Translations under genes and position numbers: made by a program
NCBI RefSeq assembly: GCF_001039355.2
Contig: NW_019774736.1
Span: 737,227-801,226 of the forward strand
Direction: 5' to 3'
Source: Lingula anatina
Lineage: Eukaryota > Brachiopoda > Lingulata > Lingulida > Lingulidae
DNA: 64,000 nucleotides
The notes under the pieces: model-generated
The model's database searches: none
Told to the model about the DNA's origin: nothing
Seen by the model: the letters and a program-made list of their open reading frames with translations, nothing else
Part shown: piece after piece, positions 24,703 to 38,600 of the stretch
Layout: each line of letters begins with the position of its first letter
Numbering within the stretch: position 1 is the stretch's first letter

Positions 24703-25092
24703 CTGCAAAATTGAACTTTTTAGTAGTGACAAAGGTAACATTTTGTATTGAAAATGTCTCAAGTCTTTAGTTCTATAATTATTCCCATTTTCAAATTCAG
24801 AAACTAAAAGACCTTCAGTTTAAAGCAGCTCTGGGACTGGCAGAAACTTTCAATGGTTAGCTTGATTACATATCTTTGTTGCCTCTATTTCTTTCATTTG
24901 AAAAAAGCAGTTCATAGCCCAGGGAAAAAATTGGTATATCTAATTTGATAGCCCACATTTACGCTCATATTTACCTAAGATCATGTCTTTTTTCATCCCT
25001 GCTGCAAAGCACTTTTTTAGGCGACAGTGAGAACAGAACCGTCTTGTTGCCACATCTACCACACATTTCCCATGAAACATACAGGACATACC
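23816..25092 (-). CDS. Proximal receptor cassette B: zinc finger 2 plus ligand domain (HR96/NR1J-like)
   Basis: Two coding exons on the minus strand, 25092-24975 (118 bases) and 24702-23816 (887 bases), separated by a 272-base intron. The first encodes the four-cysteine second finger (C MFHGK C ... C SH C) and hinge start. The second encodes the hinge and an unbroken ligand domain with FMSLSQDLQIVLLKG and AF-2 helix [10 protein letters not shown] before the stop. The acceptor at 25093-25095 follows a pyrimidine-rich tract and is phase 0, exactly what a zinc-finger-1 exon needs. No first-finger exon was found between here and the next cassette (25093-31772), and no in-frame start lies at the exon head. 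The nearest usable partner is the shared exon 39552-39725. With it, and Met-Ala-Glu from 47271-47279, the product would be 421 residues. By eye it is about half identical to cassette A and nearly colinear with it. Alternatives are a separate gene missing its first exons or an orphaned duplicate, although the frame is fully intact. Confidence 0.85.
24975..25092 (-). CDS. Cassette B exon: zinc finger 2
   Basis: 118 bases. The acceptor is ...aatcttcag and the donor is gtaaat, with a phase 1 end. It has all four zinc cysteines and the RRFCSHCRLKKCF core. Confidence 0.9.
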
Positions 25093-25252
25093 CTGAAGAT
25101 TAAGTTGTGGAGAGTAGAAAATAAGCAACTCTACTGACAAATACAGACACAAATATAGCTTACTGATCAAAACAAAAACCTAAGGCACCACTATAAAGAG
25201 GGAGAAAGTCTATTCTTCAACTGAACAAACTAATAATATTATCTTGAACTAG

Positions 25253-25772
25253 AAAAGCACTCAGAGAGCACAGACCTCTGCCAAGGCAAGTCAATTCTCT
25301 TTATTATTTGATACACTTGAACATCATCCAATTATTTGAGAAACATAGTGAGAGGCAGTACTCACACTTCACCCCCCCCCCCAAAAAAAAAAAAAAAAAA
25401 AAAAAACGAATAAAGCATTTATCCCTCCAATTGATGCTGTAATAGATTGTCCTTGTAGAAGTTGCAACAGAAGTAGTCTAGTTTATGAGAAGCCAGTTGT
25501 GGAGATCATGGCCCATGCGTGACAGGATGAATAGAGATTATCACAAACGACACCTGTACAATGCTGCATTTTACTGATATAAATAGTTACGAATGGTTAC
25601 CCAGATCACCTCCAAAATTTAATCACTCCAAAATTTAATCATTTGTTCCTTGGCCCATTTCTGATCTACATTGAAAATTTCATCAAAATTGTCCCATGTC
25701 TTGTTGCATAATGTTGCTTACAAACAAACAAACAGAACTGAAAACATAACCTCCTTGGTGGAGGTAATGAAT
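25253..25772. mobile_element. Non-coding retroelement-like repeat with 'cctc..ggcagaggt' ends
   Basis: The left end has 'cagacctctgccaaggc' and the right end 'acctccttggtggaggtaatg', which are imperfect inverses. Before the right end lies 'gttgcttacaaacaaacaaacaga'-type sequence (degenerate) that I associate with 3' ends of common marine-invertebrate repeats. A C9/A24 run lies inside at 25372-25406. The class is uncertain and no open frame is present. Confidence 0.5.
25372..25406. repeat. C-run followed by A-run
   Basis: Homopolymer C then A of about 24 bases. Length is likely unreliable. Confidence 0.9.
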
Positions 25773-28317
25773 ATATATTTATCAGTTATATTTAACTTCT
25801 TATATACACATATTTAAGCCATGGCTACAGCAAACACATAATTTATGCAACAAATCATTATACTGGTATATCATTTATAAATTACAACTTATTTTCCTCC
25901 TTTGTAAGTTGTGCTAAAATTTATTAGAAGCAATATTAATTTCGTAATTTATAGTGGATTAAATATTTTAAAGAATTAAAAATGAGTTACTGCACATGGA
26001 TAAAAACATATCATTTACTTCCTTTAAAAGTTGAAACCTAAAATTATGTTTTAATTAGACTGCTGCACAGTAGAAAATTTGGTCACAAGTAAAACTGCAA
26101 AATAGTATTGTTTTTCACTATGCCCAAAATTCCAGACAAATGCTAGGTAATTAACGCAATGGATATGACCCAGGTTTCATACTAGTTAGCCTCATGTAAA
26201 TTTACAACTTCTCAAGGTAATATATTTCATGGAAAGGGGATAATCTAAAATGACGTTGACACTGCATTATGTCATATAAGAAATCAGGAAGCAATGTAAA
26301 AGTGGCATTTGAATTAAGGTGGATTTGCATTTAAGTGAAAAGACTTCAATTTACAGAGAAAGCAACCAAGAAGTATCTGTGGATTCCATTCAGTTTTATT
26401 CTTTTTTGCAATGCTCAACTTTTCATCTTTGCTAAAATGAATACTAGATCTGTCCATTTTTGATCAAAGCCATATGCAAACTTAATTCAATGAGACCATA
26501 TCACAAATCTTTTCCCATTATTTTTTTATTTTATTTTTAAAAACAAATTACATTAAACTTTGTGGAAATATATATAGGCACAAGCATGCCATATATCAAT
26601 GTGAACACTCTGAAGAGATTAAAGGCATCGGTATTTATTTGATAACACAAACTTAGAGTGAACATGTTTAATTTAGATAATAAATATGATTTTTCATATT
26701 AGTGTCACTTGAAAGCTAAAAATAATTGTTCACATTATACAGTGTACCTAGGTGATACATCAGTTACCAAATTGCATGGTGCATTTTTTATTCTCAATTA
26801 ACTGTCATTATAAAACACCTAACTATTGAATAGTCAGATTTATTCTGATCCATTAATGTTTAAAATGTACTGGGGCCACAAATTTACCAGGTAAGTTTGT
26901 ATTACATAAAGTTACAAGACGAGCCACCCATTGTATGTGATATGCAAGAGTGTAATGCCTAAGACAATGCCTACAATCAGCATATAGTGGGCTACAAGTG
27001 CTTGTAACTTACTTATCTCATGGCTGGTGCTTCAAACAATAGGATAATTTAACTTGTATTAGCTTAAAAGTGGACAGAAAAGAGCACAGAAAGCACTGAA
27101 GCATATTAAAATTCAGGCAAGTGTAGGCCTGAATTGCAAGTGCAATAATCCCTGGAAAAGAAATACTACAGATACCTAGGTTTTGGGTAATGGAGATAAA
27201 GGACTTTTACATTAAGCCCTTGTCAATTAATGACCATTGGTGATGGGAATTATGCAATAAATATCTATTTCATATATATATTAACATGACTAACAGTTTT
27301 GCCTAAACAGCAAGTTCTGCCACCCCTTTTCCTATAATACCTTTCTATTTAATGACAAAAGCAAATATAAATCATTAAGAAACTCTGGAATCCTTTCATA
27401 ACAATTATATATATAATTTAATTCAATAATAATTATAGTAATATTTTGTTAAAGGGATACTTATTAACCCTAAAATATCTTACTCAACTTTTTGCATAAA
27501 TGTTACTTGTATACCCAAAATATTTATCATACTAAATTTTTTAACACCAAGTTGCATTCCTTTTTTATCACTTTCACAATAACATTGTTTTCAACCATTA
27601 TTTAGGAAAATTCTAGTTTGCCTTTTCGTAAGCCTAATCTGGATATTGTTACCAAGAAAGTCATTCCCAGGATACCACTCCTAGTGGAAATCCACCTTCC
27701 TTATGATGTTAATGTGCTAGTTCAACACCTACTACTATTACACAGAGTCTGGTTTGTGGGCTTTATTATTACTTTCTGGCACCTCATCTGCTGATTGTGC
27801 CCCAAATTGCATTCATTTTTCCCTTCAAAACTGGAAGGTAAACACTGCAGGTAACACAAGACTGTTCTGGAGTTATGTAACTATGTTACTTGATCACTTG
27901 AAGGGATTGCATTAAAATGAGGTATCAGATGACACTTCTTACAATGTGAAGTGCATTTTTTTTTTTTTTGATTTTTTAGATTTACAAAAAAATCTTGTCA
28001 TACAGAATGACAAAATTCAAATTTAACTTATTTAAACTGAAGGAGCGATCAAAGTGCAAGTACAGTTAGTATGCCCAGAACTTTAGAGGAATGCAGAGCC
28101 TACATAGAGCAGTACTAAACATCTATATAATGATATAACTAATACAGAAGCATGTGCATACATACTACATAGCGTGTTTAACATATTTACTCCAATTTCG
28201 TGATCAAGCAAAAAGGAAATTTAAATACATCCTTAAGTTATATACCCTTTCATTCAAAATCAAAACTAAAAGACAGAACTGGAGTTAAAATATTATCACA
28301 TAATGTTCATGGATGTT
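25773..28317. other. Inter-cassette intron sequence, nothing recognised
   Basis: AT-rich sequence between the two receptor cassettes. I looked on the minus strand for the CESCKAFF-type first-finger motif and found none. Confidence 0.55.
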
Positions 28318-29110
28318 TTTTGTCATCAGGAAAGTCTGGCCATTTTGTTGACGAGGTCACATCACTCGTTTTGGGGTGAAAGTGCTGTTTTTGGTTTCTT
28401 GACATTCTCTACCAACTTGAATTAGAAAAAGTTCAACGACAAATATAAGCTTTGCACAATTTCTTTAGGATGGTGCAATTAATTTTCCAAAAAATTACTT
28501 TGCTTAGATTTTATCACTAATAACTTAAAATTACACCAATTTTCAATGGACCTTTGTTAACAATACTGCCTAACATCAACTTAAAAGATGTTATCAAAAA
28601 TCTGTGGCAGCAGATTGTTCTTCATACCTTTGTAATTGTCAGAAACTAAGGAAAGTGGCCTCTTTGCAACCCCACAAATGAAATTTATGCAAAATTGTTG
28701 GTAAATAATAACTTTTGCTGACTCGTCGCATCATAATTTTTAGGATGATGAGCCTTATTGAATATTCGATATATAATTTTTATCCCTAAGGCCATAACAT
28801 TTAATACAGGCAACAATTTTCTACAATGTTATTATTGTTAAAACGATTAGGATAGAGGGGTTACATAATAAAAGCGGCCTTGTTTGGCCAAATCACGAAC
28901 AATCAATATTCCTTGTTGCCTTCTTTCTTGCTATGAACGAGACTATAAAAGTTTGTGGTACACTGAGATGGAGGAGACATAAATACCAATTTTGGCAATT
29001 TCATCTCTAGGGGTTGTGGTGGGAAAACACTACCAGATATTTCAACTTACAGGTACAAATGGCACCTTTGCACAATATGTTGATCAGCATACCTGCCAGA
29101 TATGATAGCC
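28318..29110 (+). repeat. Dispersed repeat family E, second copy
   Basis: A diverged copy of 5160-5895 without the MITE insertion, so it supports the empty-site structure there. It ends near 'gcacaatatgttgatcagca'. Confidence 0.55.
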
Positions 29111-30046
29111 TGACACATGATTAAAAAATAAAAAAAATAAATAATTTGATATAAAGAAGGGTATATAACATTAAGGATGAATTTTCTGTTCCAAGTATAT
29201 AGAATAACTATGCTTCTCAACAATGACACAGATTACCTACAGAGCAATACTTAGATTGGTATATGTCACACAATAAAAGATCTAAATTTTAAATCAAATG
29301 AAAATACAAAGTTAACATGATTTAGCAAGGTTTTTGGACACACCTACATTTGGTTAAATGAACTAAGACCCAATTTGTTGAACTGTTAAAATTAAAAATA
29401 AAAATATGACTTTAAGCTTTATTATGCCAATCAATTACAAAATTTCCACACCATACCATACATATCACAGTTGGGAGCACTAATTATCACCTAAAAGCTA
29501 ATCATGCTACAACAATATTTACAATATAATACACCAAGAAGAAGTATAAAGCATCCTGTACTAATTTCCCATTTTTTTCTCAAATTTTCAAAATGTATCT
29601 CCTTGACTGTTCTATTGCCGAGATGAGCAAGTTTAATATGTTGCCCATTCTTACCAGCCTGCACACAGGCATATGGATACAGAATAAACAATGCCGATAA
29701 TCAAATAAAATAGCACTGTTACCTGTATGTGATCTGCATAGCACTTCTTGTTGATTTTACCAGAAATTAGGGACCGCATGTGGTGCAAAAACAATATTCA
29801 GTGACAATAATAAATAATAACATAACCTAATGTAACACAAGTGCTATAAATAAGAAATAAAGATTTTCAGTTCTCACATAAAAATTTTGAATTACTCTCA
29901 CAATATAATAGGATGAAGAATTATGATCAAACTCACAGGAAAGTGTTGTTTAAACACACTTTAACTGTTAGCTTCAGTTTCTAGCATTAAGATAAAACAA
30001 TAATTGCTACATAAATTCAACTTTATTTGTGGTATGTGACAACATT

Positions 30047-30275
30047 GGGAGCATTCAGATAAACCCATCGTACTAACTGGATCAATCCAACTCTGCAGGA
30101 GATTCTAATTAAGTGCAATCACTGTAATGGGCCTCCTCGGGTTGCTATGGGGGTTATTAACCAATTAACTAGCTGCTCTGAGAGGCATGTCAGACAATTA
30201 TACTGATTACCCTGAATGCACTTTAGCGAGAATCTCCAGCAGAGTTGGATCGATTCAGTTGGTACAATGTTTAAA
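30047..30275. mobile_element. MITE family C, right end truncated
   Basis: Begins GGGAGCATTCAGATAAACCC. The arms 'ggatcaatccaactctgcag' and 'cagcagagttggatcgattc' are inverted. The expected right terminus (tttatctgaatgctccc) is absent here but survives in the fragment at 51215-51262. Its terminal bases match MITE A (GGGAGCATTCA), suggesting the same mobilising transposase. Confidence 0.7.
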
Positions 30276-31477
30276 TTTGAACATGGTCATAAATATCCCA
30301 CTACAAGTCAGGTCAGTGTGTATACTCCTACTAACAGAATCTTCTTCACCCAGCATATCTGATATCTCTGCCTCATCACTGAACTAAATACCACAGCAAA
30401 ATAGATCAATACTCCTGTGCCTCTGTGACTTGGAAATGTTTCCCTGTTGTAAAGCTTGATATATACTGAGCAAAATTATAAGCGACCCATGTCAAGTACT
30501 TACGTAGCATGAAATAGGGCATCCTAAATGAGCTAATATCGTTTTATAACTGTGGAAAATTTTTAATTCTCATCAATTAATAATAACACCAAAATTTGTG
30601 TCTGCCTCTTCCAGAGAGCACTAACATGCACACAGGGATGCAGTAACTCAACCATACCACAGCCACGGCATGTCCAATCCTGCTTAAACAATTAAAGGCC
30701 AAGCTAACCCCAAAATGTCAAACTTCATCAAAACCTATCATTTCACACATACATAGCAAATCATGCCACTGGTATGAACTCATTCCAGTACTTGACTGGC
30801 CTGTAAATTCATCTGGGTTGTTCTCCAAAGACTTGTCCCCAGTCATGTTCCAGATAGCATCCCTAAGCTCCATAAAGACTACAGAAGTAGATTAACATTT
30901 TCACGGGGCATGCCTGACACCAAATGTTGGACATGCAAGACATCTCGTGGTGATCTGTTTCTACGTGATCACCCCCCACCCCCCTGCCCAATTTTTCTAA
31001 TGGACAGTAATTTTTCACAGAATGATCAACAGAAGGGATTTAGTATTATTTAAAATAGATGCAATCCTAAATTTGAAGAAAAATAAAGGGCATTTATATT
31101 TTTGTTCAGTATACATCTTGGTAAGTGAACTAAATGGTTTCACTTCCATCACATTTCACTTGACCTTTCTTTCATATATATAAATTTAATATAATTTTCG
31201 ATGGTGTACGTTTGGCAGGTTATACCTGTACACAATTCTTCAGGGGTCACAATGAATTATATCCTCATTTCACAACTTAAAGTGGACCACAGATGCATAA
31301 CATGCCTGGTCCATACCATATCTTTTAGAAGATCAATAACAGATTATTTTACCATCCAAACAGATAGCGCATTTGTTTTGTTACAAGAATCTTATTTAAC
31401 TAATTCGGTTGGTGAGTAATGTAAACCATATATCTTAAACTATCTCTAAATATATTTAGATTTGCAAGCACACATGT

Positions 31478-31478
<1 letters not shown>

Positions 31479-31511
<33 letters not shown>
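31479..31511. repeat. (CA)n microsatellite
   Basis: About 16 CA units, roughly 260 bases past the stop codon of receptor cassette A. Confidence 0.95.
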
Positions 31512-31513
<2 letters not shown>

Positions 31514-31772
31514 TATTAATGAATCATTCATATTGACTACTTCTCCTTATAATTATGGATTAATTAATAATATTTAAGATATTACTAAACAATTATATCA
31601 CTAATCCAAGCTCATGAAATATTGGCAATATTTTTGCCATAAATATTTTGCGTATCATGATCCTGCAATATTTAAACCTCCACATAACTAATAAGGAACC
31701 TGAGGAAAATCCAACTGTGATCAAAACATGAAAATGTCTTTGGTCTCCTCCGTGTTAGGACAACAGGCATGC

Positions 31773-32650
31773 TTAACGAATGTCAAATATCTCCAGCAAT
31801 ATTGGCTCTATCTCATCCACATTAACATGCAGCAGAACCCTGCCGTGTTCTTCTGTGAACATCTTCATCTCGTCTAGAATCGACAGCACAGCAGGGTACA
31901 TGCGTCTTGCTTCTCTGTACGAGAACTTGGCCTCAAAGTAATGCTTGAGCAGGGTCAGATACCTGTCCTGAATGTTGGAAATGATAGCTCTATTAGTCAG
32001 GCTGACATACTCTGGGGAGAACAGGGAAATGACCTGCAGAATCACCAATACTGTGGAATCATTGCCCAGCAACTTCTTGAACTTCCTGCAAATCTTCACA
32101 TGGTCCTCCTGGAACCTATTAAGTATCTGGCCTGCTGTTCTCTTCAAGATCGATGTTGATACCACACCTCTGGGGGAAACCCAGGCATCTTTTACTGCAT
32201 CATACAGGGTGGCTGAACGGATGTATATAGAATTGATGGACGTGCCTTTCAAAAGGACAATTTGTGTTTCCTGGCTCAGTGTCATAAAATCAACAATCTT
32301 TTTGGCAAACGTGATCAGTCTGCGGATGATTCGCCCAGTGGAGTTGACTAGATTGTCCAGGGTTTTATACTCTTCTTCTAAGGGCTCGTCTGCCACTATG
32401 CCCAGAGACATATCATAGTTGGCCTGAAGTGTGGTCAAGAAAGCCAATTCATCATCAGAAAGGCACCTTGTATTGCTGGTCTGGTCCTGTGCAAAGGATG
32501 ATGGGGGTGGAATAGATAATAACCTGCATGTTGAGGTGGAGGAGGGCTCTTCCATCTTGATCTGCGTCACAGGAATATCAGTCTTTGGCACCTTTTTCTT
32601 ATCTCTTGTCTGTACTAGCTTTTCCATCCGTCTCTTCTTTTCTCCTTCAT
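31773..32650 (-). CDS. Cassette A exon: hinge, ligand domain and stop
   Basis: The acceptor ...aaattaacag is followed in phase 1 by [12 protein letters not shown]. It encodes 291 residues to the stop with no internal intron. Local GC is clearly higher than in the flanking intron. An ATTAAA on the minus strand (TTTAAT at 31185-31190) is one candidate poly(A) signal, which a cassette ending in its own stop would require. Confidence 0.95.
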
Positions 32651-35600
32651 CTGTTAATTTGAAAAAAATTAAATCAAATTAATTGTAGAAATATTACAAA
32701 CAGTATTTTGTTACTCAGAAAATTCCAATAGTTACTTATGTTCTAAACAAAGGTTCCCAGCTGAAAGTCAGACAGGTTTGTATAGATTTAAAACAAGAGA
32801 AAAAGAATCAATTAACAAAGTCATATATGGGAAATAACAAAATATTACAGGAATGACAAATCTTTATTTTAGCATGATTTGCAAATCTTTATTTTGGCAT
32901 GAAAAGTACCATAAAACACATTTTTCTTTGGGTAAATGACAACTTTCTCATATTTTTCAATGGCAAATGAATCCATTCAGACATTCAAAAATTGCGATTA
33001 TGTATTATTTTTTTAAAGTGTAGTTTTTTAAATAATCTCTCAATGTGTTGATTAAATGTATTCATTGTGGAATTTTGAATCTCATAAGAAGGGTTGTTAT
33101 CCCTTAGTTTTATAAAAACTAACTAGTAGAGGTGCAGGATCAACTGGTTTTTTTAAACATGAATATTCATTTCTTCATTCATTGTTTTGCAGTATAAGTG
33201 AAACCATATTTTGTACAAGCTATGTGCACAGTAAAGCATTAAAGCATAAATTATGGCAAAGCAGACAAAAATCTCAAATGCTTACCACCAAATAAATAAT
33301 GCTGGCATTTGCTAAGCACGCATTTTTATGGTTTTAATATTTTAGCATGCTGTTCTGTACTTTAATGCTTTCTTTTTTAACCTTTATTTTTGTTCCTCTG
33401 GGTTTCACTTCTGTTATACAAGCAGTAAATGTTGCCCAAATCTGATTATATCCATTAGAAGACCACAATCAAACTGTGGAAACCGATGGGCCTATTTACC
33501 CCTCCCTCAAAAAACCACCACTTTACCTGGGTTACTGTTTATAACTTGCAATAAATGACTCAATCTCTACTGTCATTTTCACCGTAATCATAAAATACTG
33601 GGTTATATTTGACAGTATTAGACAATATTTGTGTAATTGTTGTTTTTTTCTGTGTTGTAATTGCCAGATAGTTCACTGACCTTTGATATCTGATTTTTGA
33701 CAAACCATCCCCCCTCCCTTTGCAGCATTCGTGGGCTTCACTACTGCAAAATAAAATCGCAATGAATTGTTATTGCATTTTCAATCATCCCATTTTTTAT
33801 CAAAAGCTTTCAGGAGCATCACTGCTACAAAAAAATCTATAATGATATTCCATAACTTAATAAACATATAATAAAACATTTCATGGTTTGCACTTTATAC
33901 CCACTAAATTTCAGCCTGTTCTGCTTTACCCGTCTAATATCCCCATGTTTCAATACATCAGTAAACATAATTGAATATTTTGGACCGTGCATGACTGGTC
34001 TGCATGACAAAATATGGAATGGCATGTGGCACAGTTTTAGCCATTGGCACTGAGAGTGCACAAATTTATAATGAGGTATAATATTCTAAAATGTATGTAA
34101 TTATAAAGCTGGACAGGCATCTTTGAGCCATTTTTCTTTGTTTTTAGGAAACTCACTATATGAAAATATGAACCATATTCTACAAGCTGTGCAAATGAAC
34201 AGAGAATTTCTGGAAATTGTTGACCTACAATTTTTGTGACCTGCACTATATACTGGACATGCACACATCCATTTCCACTGAGGTGATCAATTTCAATTTC
34301 TAAAAACAAATATTTCCTCCAGTGATCAACATCAATTATTTTCAACACTTCTAACATGCAATGTGGTGGGAATTATAATGGGTACTCTTTCCTTACAATC
34401 AGCCAACCATATTCGCATATCACAAAGGACGTCAAATACTAATGACATCCATCTTTTCATGTATTTGGGCAATTTCTCAAGAACATTCTAGTCATGCAGT
34501 CATCAACAGGGCTGTTTACTTACCCAGGATCATGTCCTTCCTCATTCCAATGGCAAAACATTTCTGAAGCCGACAGTAGGAACAGAACCGCCTGGTGTTC
34601 ACATCAATCTTGCATTTCATTTCAAAAACACATTTCAACTCCTGGAAAATATTAAAAGCATCACCTTTTTATTTAGATGTTTTTCTAAAAGTCCCAACCG
34701 TAAGTCTACAAAAAGGAATTAAGAGTATATATCATTACAGAGTTAGTAAAAACATAGTCTACTGAAAATGATTAATGCAAACAGGAAAGCTCCCCAGCTA
34801 TATCACATTAAAAGCAAAGTTGATGGCTTGGCATGATGGGGAGCAGGGGCAGGGAGGGAGAGCTCGAGGGAAGCTGCAAGCGCAATAATTGCAATTGTTA
34901 GCTTCGTGTTAAATTCTATTTTAAATCAATTTTTGTCTGTGCAGCATGTCAGACCTATGTTTTCACCTTATCAAATCTTTTCATTTATACACCATACATT
35001 CGCGAATGTGGAGCACAAAGATCAAGACAGGGTGTACCTCAAATATGGATCTCTTGCTCTCCATATCCGCGGCAGTATCAGACACACACACCACATCATC
35101 TGCAAGGTGAATGTGACACCAACTAGTGTATATCACATAGACCTCTACTGCTGTATATAACTTCCTTCAGAACAAAGCAATAATCACAAAAGCCTGTGAC
35201 AGAGAAAAGGGATTTCCAGGTATGAGAATATCATATTTTCTTGGTGTCTTCTTGTTATTTTGATCAAGTAATATCTGTTTATCTTTGAAATCATTTACTC
35301 GGACGTCTTATTGTTATATTCATCAAGTAATATCTGTTTATCTTTGAAATATCTACCTTATCACTCCTAAGTGGGCAATATAAGCAATAGTGAAGAGTTT
35401 ATTTGTAGTGATTATTGGTGTCAATGTATTTTTCATATAAATGTATATGTCAAAAGGCAGAGGAGATCAACATACACTCTCATGACAATTAGGTTTTGAT
35501 GATGGTATGTGAACCCTCCAATATCTGACACTAGTGGGCTAGATTTGGTCTTAAAGTGCAATTTAAGTTCACAAGTGATCTTACACGATCTTAATCATTA

Positions 35601-38600
35601 CAGCAGTAGTCTTAAAATGGACTGAATATGCTTTTAAGATCAAAAATGATCTAACATCTACTTAAGTGGTCAAGCAGTTTCCTCCCCTTACAACAGGGGA
35701 TACCTCCCCTCACAATAGAGGACACCTCTGCTCACAATAGGAGAATGTGTAAGGGGAGACAACTTAATTGGCTGTCAGACTAGAAATGGTCTTACTCATG
35801 TTTTAAGATCATGTAAGACTATTTGTGTTCTTAAATTGCACTTTAAGACCAAATCAAGCCCACTAGTGTGAGTGTGTGCAAACTGAATTTCTAAAATATA
35901 GTTTAACAATAAGAAATGGAATGCATGACGTTTAAAATGTATTAGGAGAGACAAAACTTGAAGGTGTCTTAAAATAAAAAAAACATATCTTACACGTTCA
36001 GAAATGGTGTTCTTTTGTACATAACTAGCAGATTATTAATTGGTGGTATTAACAATTGATCAAAATTAGCAGCATATGTTTTGAACATTGTTTTAATAAA
36101 AATATAAGGAATCACATATTAAGTTACTCAAGTTACTGTAGTTTGTAGTAATCAATATACCATTTGAAGATCATTATCCATTAGCACAAATATTACAAGA
36201 AATGGCAAACAAAGAAATGAAATATTCTATAAATGACAAGCATTGCATTTTTCCAGAGGACTAGGTATCCCATCCACAACCAGGGAAAAGACGAGACATT
36301 CCCTTCCCTGAGGTGTTGTGTCATAAACACCCATAAGAATGTGTAAATAATTAATAACATAAGTAATTTATTAATAAGGTGTATACTTCAATCAAATGGT
36401 TTCTGTTAGGCAACTTAACCACCACCTTTTTTTGTATTCTACTTAACACAACGTCAAGGAGGTGAGGTGTCACTCAGTTAAGCTGATTGACTGACAGCTT
36501 AAAGTCATACTGTGTTCTAAAAACAGAAAATGTTAAATGATTTATTAACAATATAAATACTATAAATTAATTAAATTTGTTTTACCTTTGGAGACAGCTA
36601 GCAATACATCGAATTTGGATCAATGCATAGAAGTTCAAAAATCCAATCATATTGTCAAAATGTGCTACAATCAGCAGCGATCACTTTGCGCCCAAATGCT
36701 GCTTGCATGACCTGTGATCTGAATTGTGTGGTGAAAAAGGCAAGGAGAAAACTCAGAAATGATACTGTTAACAGTATATTTGACTTTTTGGAGCACAAAA
36801 ATGCAACAGTAAATGCCAGAGCACGGCCAACAGGAGTCGTCCCTTGTGGAAATGCACATGATGAGGAAGAGGAAAGCAACTGCTACAGCTCAAAAACAGT
36901 CTACAGCAAGAAGAATATTGTTGAATTATCAGGTGTATTTGTGAAAACTTGAATGTTTACATCTTACTGGTTTCAAAATTTGTGTTACTGCACTGATCAC
37001 GTGTAACTCTATGAAAGAAGTACTGGGGTAAGTTGCATAGGTGTGAAAAAAATTTTGAGCTGATATATTTGCGTCTTTTTTTTTTTTTTTTTACTTGCCT
37101 GGCTTACCTGGAAGGTGACGGTAAGCTCCAGAGGTGTGAAATACTATGCCAGCTGTCAAACCTTTATATCTAATGTTACTGTCTCGTTCTGTCAATTGAC
37201 AGAGCCGGCACGTGTGAAAAACTATGTCAGCTGCTCTGCTACCAAACCTTTACTGTAAACAAAAGAACTTTGGTGTTTGTTTTTGTTTGATTGTAAAAAA
37301 ATATCCAGTTTTTCTTGTCTATGGTGTGAAAATACTTATTGGAAGACAGGGTTGAAAGTAACTGTACCCAAAACTGAATCAACCTGAATGGTGTCACATG
37401 CTTCGATGCTGCTCACGTCACTCAATAGCCTACTTCCTCGCAGCGCCACCACGCTGGCGTTTCTTAAACTAGATTTACACCTGTACAAAATCTGTGTAGA
37501 AACTAATAAAATGTAATCAGTCTCTTTAATTGACCAAAAATTACTTTTGGGCACATAAACCCATTTTTTCAACACAGTATTCCTTTAATATCTAGCATGA
37601 AAGAGAACCATCCAATCCCCCCATCACCATCACCACAATCTCCAACGTGACATGACCAATTAGCTTTGACTGAAGCATATTTCTGTGTTAAAGAGCGCAT
37701 GTCCTAGGAATAATTTTTGCCCAAACATTAGGAAGTGAACTTGTAAATTATGTAAGCTAAGACTCCTGTATCTTAATTATATGACAGAATCTCTCAAAAC
37801 ACATTTACTGATTAAACTAAAGCTAGGTTATAACAATCAATGTGACAAGGGCACAAACAAGACCATCCCCATTCTCAGGCAGGTAGGAAAGCTATGTACA
37901 GAGAGAGAATCACAAAATAGAAAAAATCATTCTACAAATGTCTGTTCAATCGAGCAATATTTTGTCAATGGTCTGAAATTTTAACCCATTCTAATATTTC
38001 TACCCAATGAATACATCTTTATATGATAAAGTGAATCAATTAGCAAAGAGGAAAATTGTGATTTTGTCAAGGTAGCACTAAAAGCAGCTTTCATTGGAAA
38101 AGCAAAATTTGGATAAATAATCACAAGACCTAGGGATACAATTTCACTTTTTATATTGGAAAAAGAACAATCACAAAATATGCACATCAGCTAATGTGTT
38201 TCTTTGACTGATAGTTGGATTTTTATTATCAGTATTCTGCAACATTTACTCAACCTGGATCATTGCAAAACACTCCAAGATGTGTGCTCAGCAAACATTA
38301 ATTCCATACTAGTAGGTTGATGTAATTCATTCTATGACTTTTTCCTTTTGCTTGTATTGAGCTTTCAGTTGTACGCTATATAATAACCATACTATCCACT
38401 GTGGAACCAACAGTGATGCAATGACCACTCAAGAGTTTCAAAAATAACTTTACTACATATTTCACATACCAAAAAATAGAGAGAAATTCAATGCTCCATT
38501 ATTTTGAAATTCCCTTTTTCTTTGATTTTTAACTATTTCCAAATTTTGCCTCAAAGCTTTAAAAAGATTCCACCAAATTTAAGTTCAAGTTTAGAAATGG

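Noticed and set aside
24499-24762. 87-codon minus-strand open frame overlapping cassette B
   Set aside because: Shifted frame of the cassette B exon head. The real frame, entered in phase 1 at 24702, gives the conserved DEVEKKK hinge.
31972-32418. 148-codon plus-strand open frame
   Set aside because: Exact antisense of the cassette A ligand-domain exon, so it is a shadow of real coding sequence.
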